Positions 45,701 to 55,579 of a stretch of 64,000 bases of DNA are shown here, piece by piece (position 1 is the stretch's first letter; every line of letters starts with the position of its first letter). A model generated the notes under the pieces. That model saw only the letters and a program-made list of their open reading frames with translations, was not told the DNA's origin and did no database searches. The stretch comes from Closterium sp. Naga37s-1 (lineage: Eukaryota > Streptophyta > Zygnematophyceae > Desmidiales > Closteriaceae). The stretch spans positions 86,104-150,103 of the forward strand of contig CANJKZ010000414.1 in the NCBI GenBank assembly GCA_947471745.1. Reading direction: 5' to 3'. Made by a program: the position numbers and the translations under genes.

Positions 45701-48700
45701 GCTCTGGCGCGTCACGGAGCGCCGCGTCAAGGCCGTCTCGCAGTTCAACTGCCCGCCCCGCACAGCCGCCGACTACCTCGCCTCCGCCAACGCGCCAGCC
45801 GACCCAGCAGCAGCAGATGCGCTCCCCACGCCCCCTGTGTCAGTGCCTGGCGGGCCACAGATCAACCCGCGGTACCTCCCGCGCCCTGGGTCGCTGTCTG
45901 CTGCGTCGGCTACGGCCAGAGCGGTGGCTGCTGGCGCTGGAGCGGTGCTGAACGGTGTGGGCGAGGGCATGGAGCTGGATTTCCCTCCTGGAGGGTTTCC
46001 TCAACTGCGCCTCCCTGCTGTGGTGAGTGCTGCATGCCCTGCGCCGTGCGTCCTGAGCGTGTGTTGTCGTTGCAGCCAGCACGTTACAGCCAGCACTGTT
46101 TGAAGTCAGTTGGGCTTCATTGCTCCACTCCTATCTTCTTCTCACATATCACATTCTTGTTCTCCTCCCACCTTGCTCTTCCCCCCACCGTGCTCTCCTT
46201 CCCATTGTATCCTCCCCCCCACCATGCTCTCCCCCTCCTCCCCACCTTGCCCTCCAGCCCATCTCGAACCACCCCCCCACCCCGTCCTCCATCCCATCGT
46301 GCCCTCCCTCCCAACTTGCCCTCTCCTCCCTCCCATCCTGCTCACTCCTTCCTCCCACCGTGCCCCTACCCGCACCCTGTCTTCCCTCCCGTCGTTCTCT
46401 CCCCCTTTCCCCCACCAGGTGTCAACTAACGAGACCACGCTGGTGGCGCGGTGCCGCCGTGTCTTCTCCAACGCGCACGCCTACCACATAAACTCCATCT
46501 CCTGCAACAGGTGCGCGGTTTTTGGGGCTTAGAAGGAGGATTTTTTCGGTCTGAATATCAATAGTCTGGGTTTCGTTGTCTCAAAGCACGCCTACCACAT
46601 AAATTCCATCTGCAACAGGTGTGTGCATCGCTGCTGCTGCAACAGGTTACCTGTCTGTTCGTGCAGCAACTCAGTCAGCTGCTGCTGCTATTACTGCTTA
46701 CTTGCAGTAGCCTGGGCTGTGTGAGTTGTTACCCCTCGCAGGCGCTGCTCTTTTTCTCGTTTCGCTGCCCACCCGTTTCACCCACCCACTCACTCACCCA
46801 CCCACCGACCCACCCGCCGGGCCACACCCCTCCACTCGTTTTCCCCCACCCCTTTCGCCGCCATCGCAGCGACTACAGGCTAACCTGTGGAGCCTAGAGG
46901 CCCGTTGACAAGCCTCCATCACATTCCCTTTCCCCACTTCCCCCTCACAACCCCTCTCAAAACATTGCCCTTTCGTATCCCTTTTCCCTCCCTCCCCCGT
47001 CTTTCTCTCAAACCCCTCTCACCCCTCCTCCCCATCCCGTTCTCCTTTTGTCCGCTCCGTCCCTTCCCCCCGCTCCCTCCCTCTCTCCCCTGCCCTCTCT
47101 CTTTGCCCCCTGCAGCGACCGGGAGACGTTCATATCAGCGGACGACCTGAGGGTGAACCTGTGGAACCTGGAGAACAACTCGCAGAGCTTCAATGTGGTG
47201 GACATCAAACCCGCTAACATGGAGGACCTCACAGGTGGGTGATGGCTGGCTGGCGTGGTGCGGTGTAGGTACAAGTGTATGAGAGTGCATGCATGGCTTT
47301 GCAGCACGCAGAGCTGCAACGTGGTGGATATCATCAAGCCCGCTAACATGGAGGACCTCACAGGTGGGGGGTTTGGTGCGGGTAGATCCTTACAAGTATA
47401 GATGCAACGTGAGCATGCACAGCTTTGCAACGCGCAGAGCTGCAACGTGGTGGGTGGACCTCACAGGTGGGTGTTGTGGTGTGATGTGGTGCAAGTGGGA
47501 TCTCATAAACTGTATGCATCTCAAGTGGCGCAAGTCTATGTCACTGCCCCTCCTTTTCCTCAATGGTCGTGTCCCCAACCCCGTTCCACTCCCCTCTCCT
47601 GTCTCCCTCCTGTCACCCGTCTCCACCCCCCACTCCCCCTGCTCCTCGCCCCCCTCTGCCCTCCCTTCCCCCCTCCCCGCGACACACCCCACCCGCTTGC
47701 TCTTCCTGCTCCTGCAACCCCTCTCAACTCCCCCATGCGCCCCTTCTCCCCTTATTCTCCCACAAACTCAACCAGAGGTGATAACGTGTGCGGAGTTCCA
47801 CCCATCGCACTGCCACTCGCTCGCCTACTCCACGTCCAAGGGCACCATCCGCCTCATTGACATGCGCCAGTCCGCCCTCTGCGACCAACACTCCAAGCTG
47901 TGAGCCTTGTTGTTGCGAGTTAGTGTTGCTTGAAATGCGCACACTGCTGGTAAGGTGTGCTCTGTGCCATGTACCTAGTGACATGCGCTGCCACCATCCG
48001 CCTCACCTAATGACATGCGCCAGTCCGCCCTCTGCGACCAACACTTCAACCAAGCTGCGAGCTTGATGGCATGCATGTCCGTCTGTGACAGTCTCGCACT
48101 GCGGTTGGAGGAGTAGGAGCTTAAAAGCACGTGACAGATTCCTTGTGCTTCTCGAGTCATCCTCACTTTGCTAATCCATGGCGCTCCCTCTCTCGCAGCT
48201 TCAAGGAGCAGGAGCCCCCGGCAACCGCTCCTTCTTCTCGGAGATCGTCGCATCCATCAGCGATGTCAAGTTCTCCACCTCGCACCTGTCTCGCATCTTT
48301 CCATCCACGCCCCTCCCTCTCGTTGCTTGCGCTCCAAACAGCTTCGAGGAGCAGGAACCCCCCGGCAACCGCTCTTTCTTCTCGGAAATCATCGCATCCA
48401 TCAGCGATGTCAAGTTCTCCAATGACGGCCGCTACATCTTTAGTCGCGACTACATGACCGTCAAGGTGCGTGCACTTGTCCAGCAGTGCTTTGTCAAGGC
48501 AGTAATGGGTGAAGTTGGTGCGCCACGAAGAAAGGCAGGCAGTAGTGCCAGTCATTCTTCTCGGAGATCATCGCATCCATCAGCGATGTCAAGTTCTCCA
48601 ACGACGGCCGCTACATCTTCAGCCGCGACTACATGACCGTCAAGGTACGGCTTGAAAAGCAGTGTGTATGGTGAGTACGGTGTGGCATGGCATGTAGTCA

Positions 48701-51162
48701 ACCACCAGACGAGAAGAAGAATGGCACACAGAACTGGTTCTTTGGTTCCAACTTTCAAATGATCCTTGTTTGTTGGAGAAGAATCAGCATGGATCCCGAC
48801 AGATGTTCCTTGTGCTTTGAGCCGCCTCAAGTGCTTCCCTGTTTCCATTCCTTCATCTTCCACTCACCCGCCCAACCCCCCACCCCTTATTCGCTCCCTG
48901 GGCGTGGCAGCTGTGGGACATTCACATGGAAGCGCAACCGCTGGGAACGTTCAAAGTGCACGAGTTCCTGCGACCCAAGGTGACCACCCCACCTTACCAC
49001 CTGCCTTCTATCCCTCAGTCATTCTGCTGTCCCCTTCTCCTTACCATGCCATCCACCCTGCCTTCTATCCCTCAGTCATTCTGCTGTCCCCTTCTCCTTA
49101 CCATGCCATCCACCCTGCCTTCTATCCCTCAGTCATTCTGCTGTCCCCTTCTCCTTACCATGCCATCCACCCTGCCTTCTATCCCTCAGTCATTCTGCTG
49201 TCCCCTTCTCCTTACCATGCCATCCACCCTGCCTTCACACTTTACGTTCCCTTTTTGTCCACTTCGCATTCACTGCCCTCCCCCCCCCTCGCCTCCCCTG
49301 GGGGTCCTGCCTTCATAGTTTCTGTAGGGCTATACTGCCCGTTCTACTGCCGTTCAGCATTCCCACCTCAATCCATTTCCCCATTTCCATCTCCTCAGCT
49401 CAGCTGCACACTCAGCTGCCTCCTCACCCCCGACTCCCCTTCTCTTTCCCCCTCACTCTTGCTTCACCCCCACCTGTATGAGAACGACTGCATAGTGTAC
49501 AAGTTCGAATGCATATCCTGACCCTCCCACTTTCCACTCCCCGCTCTCCACCTGTGTCCTCCTCCCCCACTCCCCTCATTCCCTGGTCTTTTTCTCTCAC
49601 CCCACCAGCTGTGCCACTTGTAAGAGAACGACTGCATATTTGACAAGTTCGAGTGCACATTCTAATTCCTTCTCGCCACCCCCTTCCACTTCCTTCCCCC
49701 CGTCTCCCCCATCCGCCTCTCCTTTCCTTCATCAACCCCCCCCACTCCCCCACCTCCACCTCCAACAGCTGTGTGACCTGTACAAGAACGACTGCATATT
49801 TGACAAGTTCGAGTGCATGTTCTCACTACCCCTCCTCTCTTTCCTCCTCTCCTCCATGCCCCCTTCCCACCCTTCCTCCCCCCCTCCCCCCCCCCCCACC
49901 TTTCTCCTCTCACCCCACCAGCTGTGCGACCTGTATGAGAACGACTGCATATTTGACAAGTTCGAGTGCACACCCAGCGGGGACGGGTTGCGATGCGCCT
50001 CTGGCTCCTACAGGTGAGACTCATCCCTGTACAGGTGTGAGTTGAGGCTCGTACATGCAAGTCTGCTGGAATGCGTCTGTTGGTCTGTCTGCACTGGCGT
50101 GCTGCATCAAACATCTTGTGATGTGAATCAACCTGCTAACATGCGATGCGACCAGGACCTCTCATGTCAAGCTCTTTGTGTTTTACCCGCTTTGGCACCC
50201 TTACCGTGTGCACATCTCTCTCTCTCCCTCTCTCCTGCCCACCTCGCTTGCAGCAATCTGTTTCGGGTGTTTGGAGTGGTGCCAGGGAGTGACGAGGCCT
50301 CGCTGCTCGAGTCCTCTAAAACACCAAACAGGTGCGCCCATCCTCCCTCTCTCCCACTCTGTCCACCACGCTTCTCCCCCCCTCCTTTCCCCCCTTTATC
50401 CTGCACGCCCCACTCCCCCCCCCACACCCCCGCTCCCCTCCCGCCTTTCCCTATGCTATCCGGCCATTCTAACTTTCACAAAAAAAAAAAAAAAAAATCA
50501 GTTCGATACAAGCTTTGCGTCTCTGGCCTCTGATTTGAATAATTTTCATTGTTGATCACTTCATTCCCCTCACCCATTCTGACGTGCCGTATGGCATGTG
50601 CGATTGATGGGTGGTCACATCCTGCTGGCATGGGTGATCGTATCGTGCTTGCATGGGCATGTGGGCACGACGTGTCTGGGGGTGGTTGGCATTGTATGGC
50701 ATGGTGTTCATTCTTAATCATGTCGCGGCATGGGGTGTTGTTGGAATGAATTCAAAATGGTGGCATGAGCAGGCGCATGGTGCAGACACCAGCCAAGGGA
50801 GGGGGCAGGGCAGGGGCACGCGGCAGGAGGGATGCAAGAAGAGGTGCGTGGGGGATAACACACTCAGGCACCACCTCATGCTTCTTGCCACTTCCCAATG
50901 CCTTGTGCTCTCCACCAAATTCCGTGCAACCCCTTCATACCTTCTTGTGCACCTTGCCTTCTCAAGTCCTTCTATTGGCCGGCCACGGTCACTTGAACTT
51001 TCTGATTTCTCCCGTGTGGTTATGGCAGAAGCGGTGGATTCCATGGATCCCAACGGCATGCAGCATGACTTTTCTTCAAAGCTGTTGCACCTTGCGTGGC
51101 ATCCCAAGGCCAACCTCATTGCCTGTGCCGCCTCCAACTCCCTCTACATGTATTATGCCTGA
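42752..51162 (+). CDS. PP2A regulatory subunit B55
   Basis: Thirteen exons: 42752-42872, 43580-43683, 44174-44275, 45591-46022, 46419-46510, 46776-none; the sixth is 47116-47234, then 47776-47899, 48342-48465, 48911-48979, 49922-50013, 50254-50331, 50773-50843, 51029-51162. Phases agree and give 553 residues. The protein is a B55 (PR55) beta-propeller that selects substrates for the PP2A phosphatase holoenzyme. Family landmarks in order are [188 protein letters not shown] and the end SLYMYYA. It is slightly longer than plant B55 (about 500-515) because of an insert in exon 4 and a basic stretch in exon 12. Ignore any sixth-exon echo at 46870. Confidence 0.93.
44397..44945 (+). repeat. Four decaying copies of B55 exon 3
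   Basis: Downstream of exon 3 its 3' part recurs at 44397-44451 (almost perfect, with donor GTACGG), 44577-44632, 44724-44796 (donor GTACGG) and 44894-44940. Similarity drops with distance, and the later copies contain stops. Confidence 0.8.
45172..45445 (+). repeat. Two upstream partial copies of B55 exon 4
   Basis: The exon 4 start (GACTACCTCAAGTCGCTGGA) occurs at 45180-45243 and again, longer, at 45315-45440, before the full exon at 45591. Both copies end where similarity to exon 4 stops abruptly. The second has a usable-looking acceptor CTCCAG. Confidence 0.85.
46583..46911 (+). repeat. Echoes of B55 exon 5 end and exon 6 start
   Basis: GCACGCCTACCACATAAATT plus CCATCTGCAACAG at 46585-46619 copies the end of exon 5 with its donor. 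CGCAG and then CGAC...CTAACCTGTGGAGCCTAGAG at 46865-46905 is a shortened copy of exon 6 with its acceptor. Confidence 0.75.
47287..47467 (+). repeat. Two downstream copies of B55 exon 6 end
   Basis: CCCGCTAACATGGAGGACCT with donor CACAGGTGGG recurs at 47337-47364, preceded by an altered AGCTGCAACGTGGTGGA segment. A shorter form is at 47428-47467. Confidence 0.8.
47997..48062 (+). repeat. Downstream copy of B55 exon 7 end
   Basis: ATGCGCCAGTCCGCCCTCTG and the following bases repeat the end of exon 7, then diverge near the donor. Confidence 0.75.
48199..48645 (+). repeat. Partial copies flanking B55 exon 8
   Basis: An upstream copy at 48200-48282 keeps the acceptor TCTCGCAG and the 5' two thirds of the exon. 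A downstream copy at 48556-48645 keeps the 3' two thirds and the donor AAGGTACGG. Only the middle copy, 48342-48465, joins in phase with exons 7 and 9. Confidence 0.85.
49004..49235. repeat. 57-bp tandem repeat in B55 intron 9
   Basis: About four nearly identical copies of a 57-bp pyrimidine-rich unit containing CATTCTGCTGTCCCCTTCTC. It has no match to the neighbouring exons. Confidence 0.9.
49460..49825 (+). repeat. Three upstream copies of B55 exon 10 start
   Basis: GAGAACGACTGCATA-TTGACAAGTTCGA-type sequence occurs at 49471-49515, 49606-49665 and 49766-49820, before the full exon at 49922. The copies carry changes such as TAAGAG for the TATGAG of the exon, so they are not functional alternatives. 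Confidence 0.85.
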
Positions 51163-52225
51163 CCATCATGGCTCTCCGATCTCCCTGTGCATCGGGATTT
51201 GTTTTACTTACTGGTTGATTTTCTTCTGAATTGAACATAGCTAGATTGGGAATATACACGATGAAAAGCTGATAATGCGCCTAACCTTCGAACATTTTTG
51301 CAATGTGAAGTATATGAATTCAGATTAACTGGCTTGGATGATTTTAGAGAAGTTCCTACACGCGGAAGAGCTGAACTGTAGTTGACTCTGGATTCTACAT
51401 TCGCCGCATTTGGCGCTAAGGTTCTGTACCTCCATGCACGTCCATCCCTCCCTGCTTTTCCCTGCAATTCGGGAAACCGACACCATCGCATCGCGCAGCC
51501 ATCCCAAATCCGCGATCCGGCGGATTTCACTCGACATGTATGTGTGCTGCTGGTCTCGATGGAATTTCTCCCCCATCATCCATCCATAGCCCTCCTCCGC
51601 CCAGTCATGCTTCAAACAAAGCTGCTGTCCACTGCCGAGGTATTATCCAAAAGACAGACAAGGTGCATGACAGCTAAGTGTGCTCTCAGGTTGCTTCTTC
51701 GCCTCGACAGGACGTCGGCGCCACTGTACCAACCACCTCTATGCATGATGCAGGCAACCGAATAAATAGCGCGTTCGATTTACCAAATCTTCCTCACATA
51801 CGGCCCGCTGAGATTTCTCACGATAGTTTCCTGCAAGTCCTACACTTCGCACTTACAGCATTTTCGCACATTCAAAGCACTCAGGCTCAGTAGTCCAGCT
51901 CGATCTGGCGGTCAGGAACGACTTTCTTTCCCGCTAGTGATTAGGAACTCTTTTCCCCCTATTACGCAACGAAGAATGCTCAGAAAATATTTTCTAGTTT
52001 GCAGTTCCTGCGTCGATGTTGCTTTGTCATAGAGTGCCGCGCTTCACCTTAGCAGCCACCAACGGGAGTTCCACTTGATGCCAGTGTGCGCGTGGTGAGT
52101 TGTCGGAGAGTAACGCTGATGCCACGGAGCTCCTGACGCTTATCCGGCGAATGCGGCTATAGATTCAGGCTTCCTAGGTGCACCTTGTCACATGCGCTCG
52201 CTCGTCCATCACACCGTGCGCGCAG
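51163..52225. other. Intergenic region between B55 and GH30
   Basis: Unique-looking sequence with no gene, RNA or repeat that I can support. It should hold the B55 3' end and the GH30 promoter. CGAATAAATAGC at 51759 is only weakly TATA-like. Confidence 0.4.
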
Positions 52226-54692
52226 ATGCCTGCGCCATGCGCGGTCGTCGTCGGCCCTCTCGGCGCGCATCGCCGTGTAACGCGCGGGTACCGCAGCCAA
52301 TCGGCGCTCTTTCCGGCGATGCTGTTGCTGTCCTTCGTCGCCTTCTCCGCCGGATTCACTGATTTCGTTCGCCGACCCGGCCCCGCCCCGCCCCCCTTTT
52401 CGCCTCCCCCTCGTCCCCCTTCTCCTCCTCCCCGGCCCCCTCCCCCTCCCAGTCCTCCCCCACGCCCTCCGCCTTCTCCGCCTCCTTCTCCGCCCCCGAA
52501 TCCTCCCCCGCCGTCTCCCCCTCCCAGACCTCCCCCCAGCCCTCCGCCCAAACCACCGCCTCCACCGCCATCTCCCCCTCGCCCCCCGCCTCCCCCGCGC
52601 CCTCCGCCACAACCCCCGCTTTCTCCGCCTCCTTCCCCGCCCCCGAGAACCCCCCTTTCTCCTCCTCCGCCTCCCAAACCCCCTTCTCCGTCCGTCAATC
52701 CCCCCCTCCCGCGCCTCCCACTGCTTCCGCCGCCCACTCTCCCCCCGTCTGATGGTCCCCCGACCCCCACTTTGAAACCGGAGGGGGAGATTTACCGCGT
52801 GTGCGCCGTCGCAGGTAAGGCGGGAGGGGGTGTGTAGCAAGGGGGGGGAAGGCGGAATGTGGCAGGTTGCGATCGAGTTGTAGCAGGGTGAAGGGACTCT
52901 AGCCGGGGGGAGTGGCTGTAACAGAGTGAAAAAGGGAGACTGTAGGGACGGAGCCCAGACTTCCAATCTTTGCAGCTTCGTTTTGAAAGGGCAAAGAATG
53001 GCAAGAAAGAGGAAGGTCGGAGTGCGCAAGGGTGAGAATTCAACCGTATGGGCTCATGAGCTGTCTCAAGTGTTTTCAACTGTCGTTACAACTCGATTCC
53101 CGACCCGCCTTTTCACCCTCTCCCAACCACAGGTCATGCGTAGAAACGGTCACTGGCAGTGCTTTGAATCGACTCACAACTCATATTCTGCTCCCAATTC
53201 TAACCTCCCAACTTCCCCCATAACAGGGCCTGCAGTCGTAACGATCACAAGCACGCCTATCGGGCAAACCTGGCGAGGCTGGGGCACGTCGCTAGGCTGG
53301 TTCGCGAATTACATTGGTCGCTTACCCGCCGCCGATCTCAACACCCTCTTAGACCTTCTATTCCACCCCACGCGCGGCCTCGGTCTTAATATGGTTAGGC
53401 ACCTAATTGGAGCGGGCTTCAATCCCGCACGGTCGCCTCAAATGACGTCCTTAGGACCTCCCTTTGACGCGCGGCCGATGCCCGGGTATAAACCAAAGGC
53501 GGCAGGACCGTACGATTGGTCGGCAGATTGGCGGCAGCGGCGCGTGCTGATTGGTGCGCTGGCGCGCGGAGTTGATTCGGTAGAAGCAGTGGCTTATTCG
53601 CCGCCGTGGTGGATGACTCTTAGCGGGGATGTGTCAGGCGGCCACGCGAACACCAACAACATACGGCCGAGATATTACGAGGCATTCGCGGACTATTTAG
53701 CTACTATAGTGCAGAAATTTAGAGACGCGTGGAACGTTACTTTCGTGGCGATTAGTCCGACTAACGAGCCGCTGGAGGGATGGTGGGAGCAAGGGGGAAT
53801 ACAGGAGGGTTGTAATTTCGACGCTAATGGATTACAAAAACTGATCCCCTTGGTCGTGCGAGCTCTCAAGAAGCGAAACCTGGTAACCCGAGTAGCAGGA
53901 TTCGACAGTCTGGTGGACTCCACGGTTCGTTACAAGCGGTTCTGGAGTGCTGCGAAGCAGCAATCACTACAGCCGTTGAGGCATCTTAGTGTACATGGGT
54001 ATATATTCCCGAGGGGAAACTCGACAGGAATTTACAGCCCCAGAGTTTATGTCGAGCAAATGTTTGGACAAATGCGGGAGGTGGGAAAGAGCTTACAGAA
54101 GGAGGTTTGGGTTACCGAAGCTGGGCCTCTGTTCATGAAGGGGGGAGCAGACATTGATATTGCCGTGCACATGGCAAGAACCGTCATCCAATCAGTGAAC
54201 ATCATGGGAGCATCTGCTTGGATCTTCTGGCAAGCAGTGGGGAACACTCGGACATGGGCCTTTCTTATTATTCCTATGGCTCCGATTAAAAGCGCGGAGC
54301 TACCACCTTTCTCGGTGGTCTATTCGAAGAAGTATTTTGTAATGAAGCAGCTTGTACAAGGGGCGCCAAAGGGGAGCAAGCCGTTACAGGTTACCACTGC
54401 GCAGGGGTGTCATCATTGCGTGGCTGCCTTCTACTCTGCTGCCCGGCGCCAGCTGGCGGTGTTTGTGGCCAATCAAGACGGGGATGATTACCCGGTGTCA
54501 TTGGCCATTGATTCTTTATCAGCAGAGAATTCAGCTGCTCCTGTACAAGTCAAGATGTACAGGACAGCTTATAACGAGGATATGGAGCCCACGTTTGCCC
54601 AGGCATATGATTCAATGCCAAAGACTGTGAAGGTGTTGGCTCGTTCCCTAAGCTTTACATCTGTGCTTGTGTCAAACATTGTGCCTGGATGA
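52226..54692 (+). CDS. Secreted GH30 glycosidase with proline-rich stalk
   Basis: Two exons, 52226-52814 and 53227-54692, phase 1, giving 684 residues. A second ATG at 52319 begins MLLLSFVAFSAG, which looks like the real signal peptide, so translation may start there. Residues about 50-190 are a hydroxyproline-type stalk of SPPP, RPPP and KPPP repeats, as in extensins and algal wall glycoproteins. The catalytic part starts with TWRGWGTSLGWFA and resembles GH30 subfamily 5 (endo-beta-1,6-galactanases) more than glucosylceramidases. The probable acid/base is E377 in SPTNEPLEGWWEQGGIQEGC and the probable nucleophile E494 in VWVTEAG. A C-terminal beta domain ends in VLVSNIVPG. The likely site is the cell wall, where it would cut galactan side chains of arabinogalactan proteins; the substrate is inferred. 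TGTAA lies about 35 bases after the stop. Confidence 0.85.
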
Positions 54693-54782
54693 TGTGTTTG
54701 GGACCTTCTTCTGTTCATGCCTTCTGCTGTAATTTGTATTGTACCCCTGCGTGCGTGACTATCTGGAAAGGAGAGAGCAGAG

Positions 54783-54998
54783 ATTGTTGCGGAGAGGAGA
54801 GAAGAGGAGAGGAGAGGAGAGGAGAGGAGAGGAGAGGAGAGGAGAGGAGAGGAGAGGAGAGGTGAGGAGAGGAGAGGAGAGGAGAGGAGAGGAGAGGAGA
54901 GGAGAGGAGAGGCGAGGAGAGGAGAGGAGAGGCGAGGAGAGGAGAGGAGAGGCGAGGAGAGGAGAGGAGAGGAGAGGAGAGGAGAGGAAGAGAGGATA
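54783..54998. repeat. GGAGA microsatellite
   Basis: About 43 copies of the 5-bp unit GGAGA with single changes to GGTGA or GGCGA. It lies about 100 bases after the GH30 stop, perhaps within its 3' end. Confidence 0.95.
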
Positions 54999-55579
54999 GA
55001 AGAGGAATGTGAGGAGATCTAGAGTCTGTCCCATCCGCACACCTCGGCCCAATTTTGTCAGTGGAGAGTGCACACAAGCACGGCACATAACAGCTCTTTC
55101 CCCAACAGCTTGTCCCCTGCTCTAATTGTTGCCGAGCCATTACCTTTTTGAAGGCATTGCATGTAATATTTGAGCCCTGGCTGGCACACCTTTGAGCACC
55201 TCAAATATTTCATTATCATGTTGGTGCATAGTTTACATTTCCAATCTAATACTGCAGAAGTAACAACGGTAACACCCAAATGTCCTGCACTGGGTGCGAA
55301 ACTTCCATGGCTCGGCTTCTAACGGGGACACAACTCAACTTCCCTCCTGAAATTTCGCCCCTCGATTTCTTCGGTTTCCAGCACACCTGTCTATTTTGCA
55401 CCAGTGGGTCTCGTTTGACATGAGGTAATTATCTAGGTCCGTCGTCGCAATCGAGACGGCAGTGACTAATTGCGGCGACCAAATGCTCGTGGCGATAGCG
55501 TATAGCGGCAATACCCAATTGCATCGATATCCATACCGCACCACCCCTTGCGCATCGTACCAGAGGCTGGTCCAATCCG
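54999..55579. other. Intergenic region before the NagZ-like gene
   Basis: No gene recognised on either strand. The last 100 bases should include the leader of the next gene. Confidence 0.35.

Noticed and set aside
52157-53029. Minus-strand glycine/arginine-rich frames opposite GH30 exon 1
   Set aside because: Antisense of the proline codons; the plus frame has a signal peptide and splices in phase to the catalytic exon.
52926-53226. Extension of GH30 exon 2 upstream to 52926
   Set aside because: Only the acceptor at 53226 joins exon 1 in phase; the alternative at 53132 gives a stop at once.
54739-55140. Coding frames through the GGAGA tract
   Set aside because: 5-bp microsatellite after the GH30 stop; no domain.
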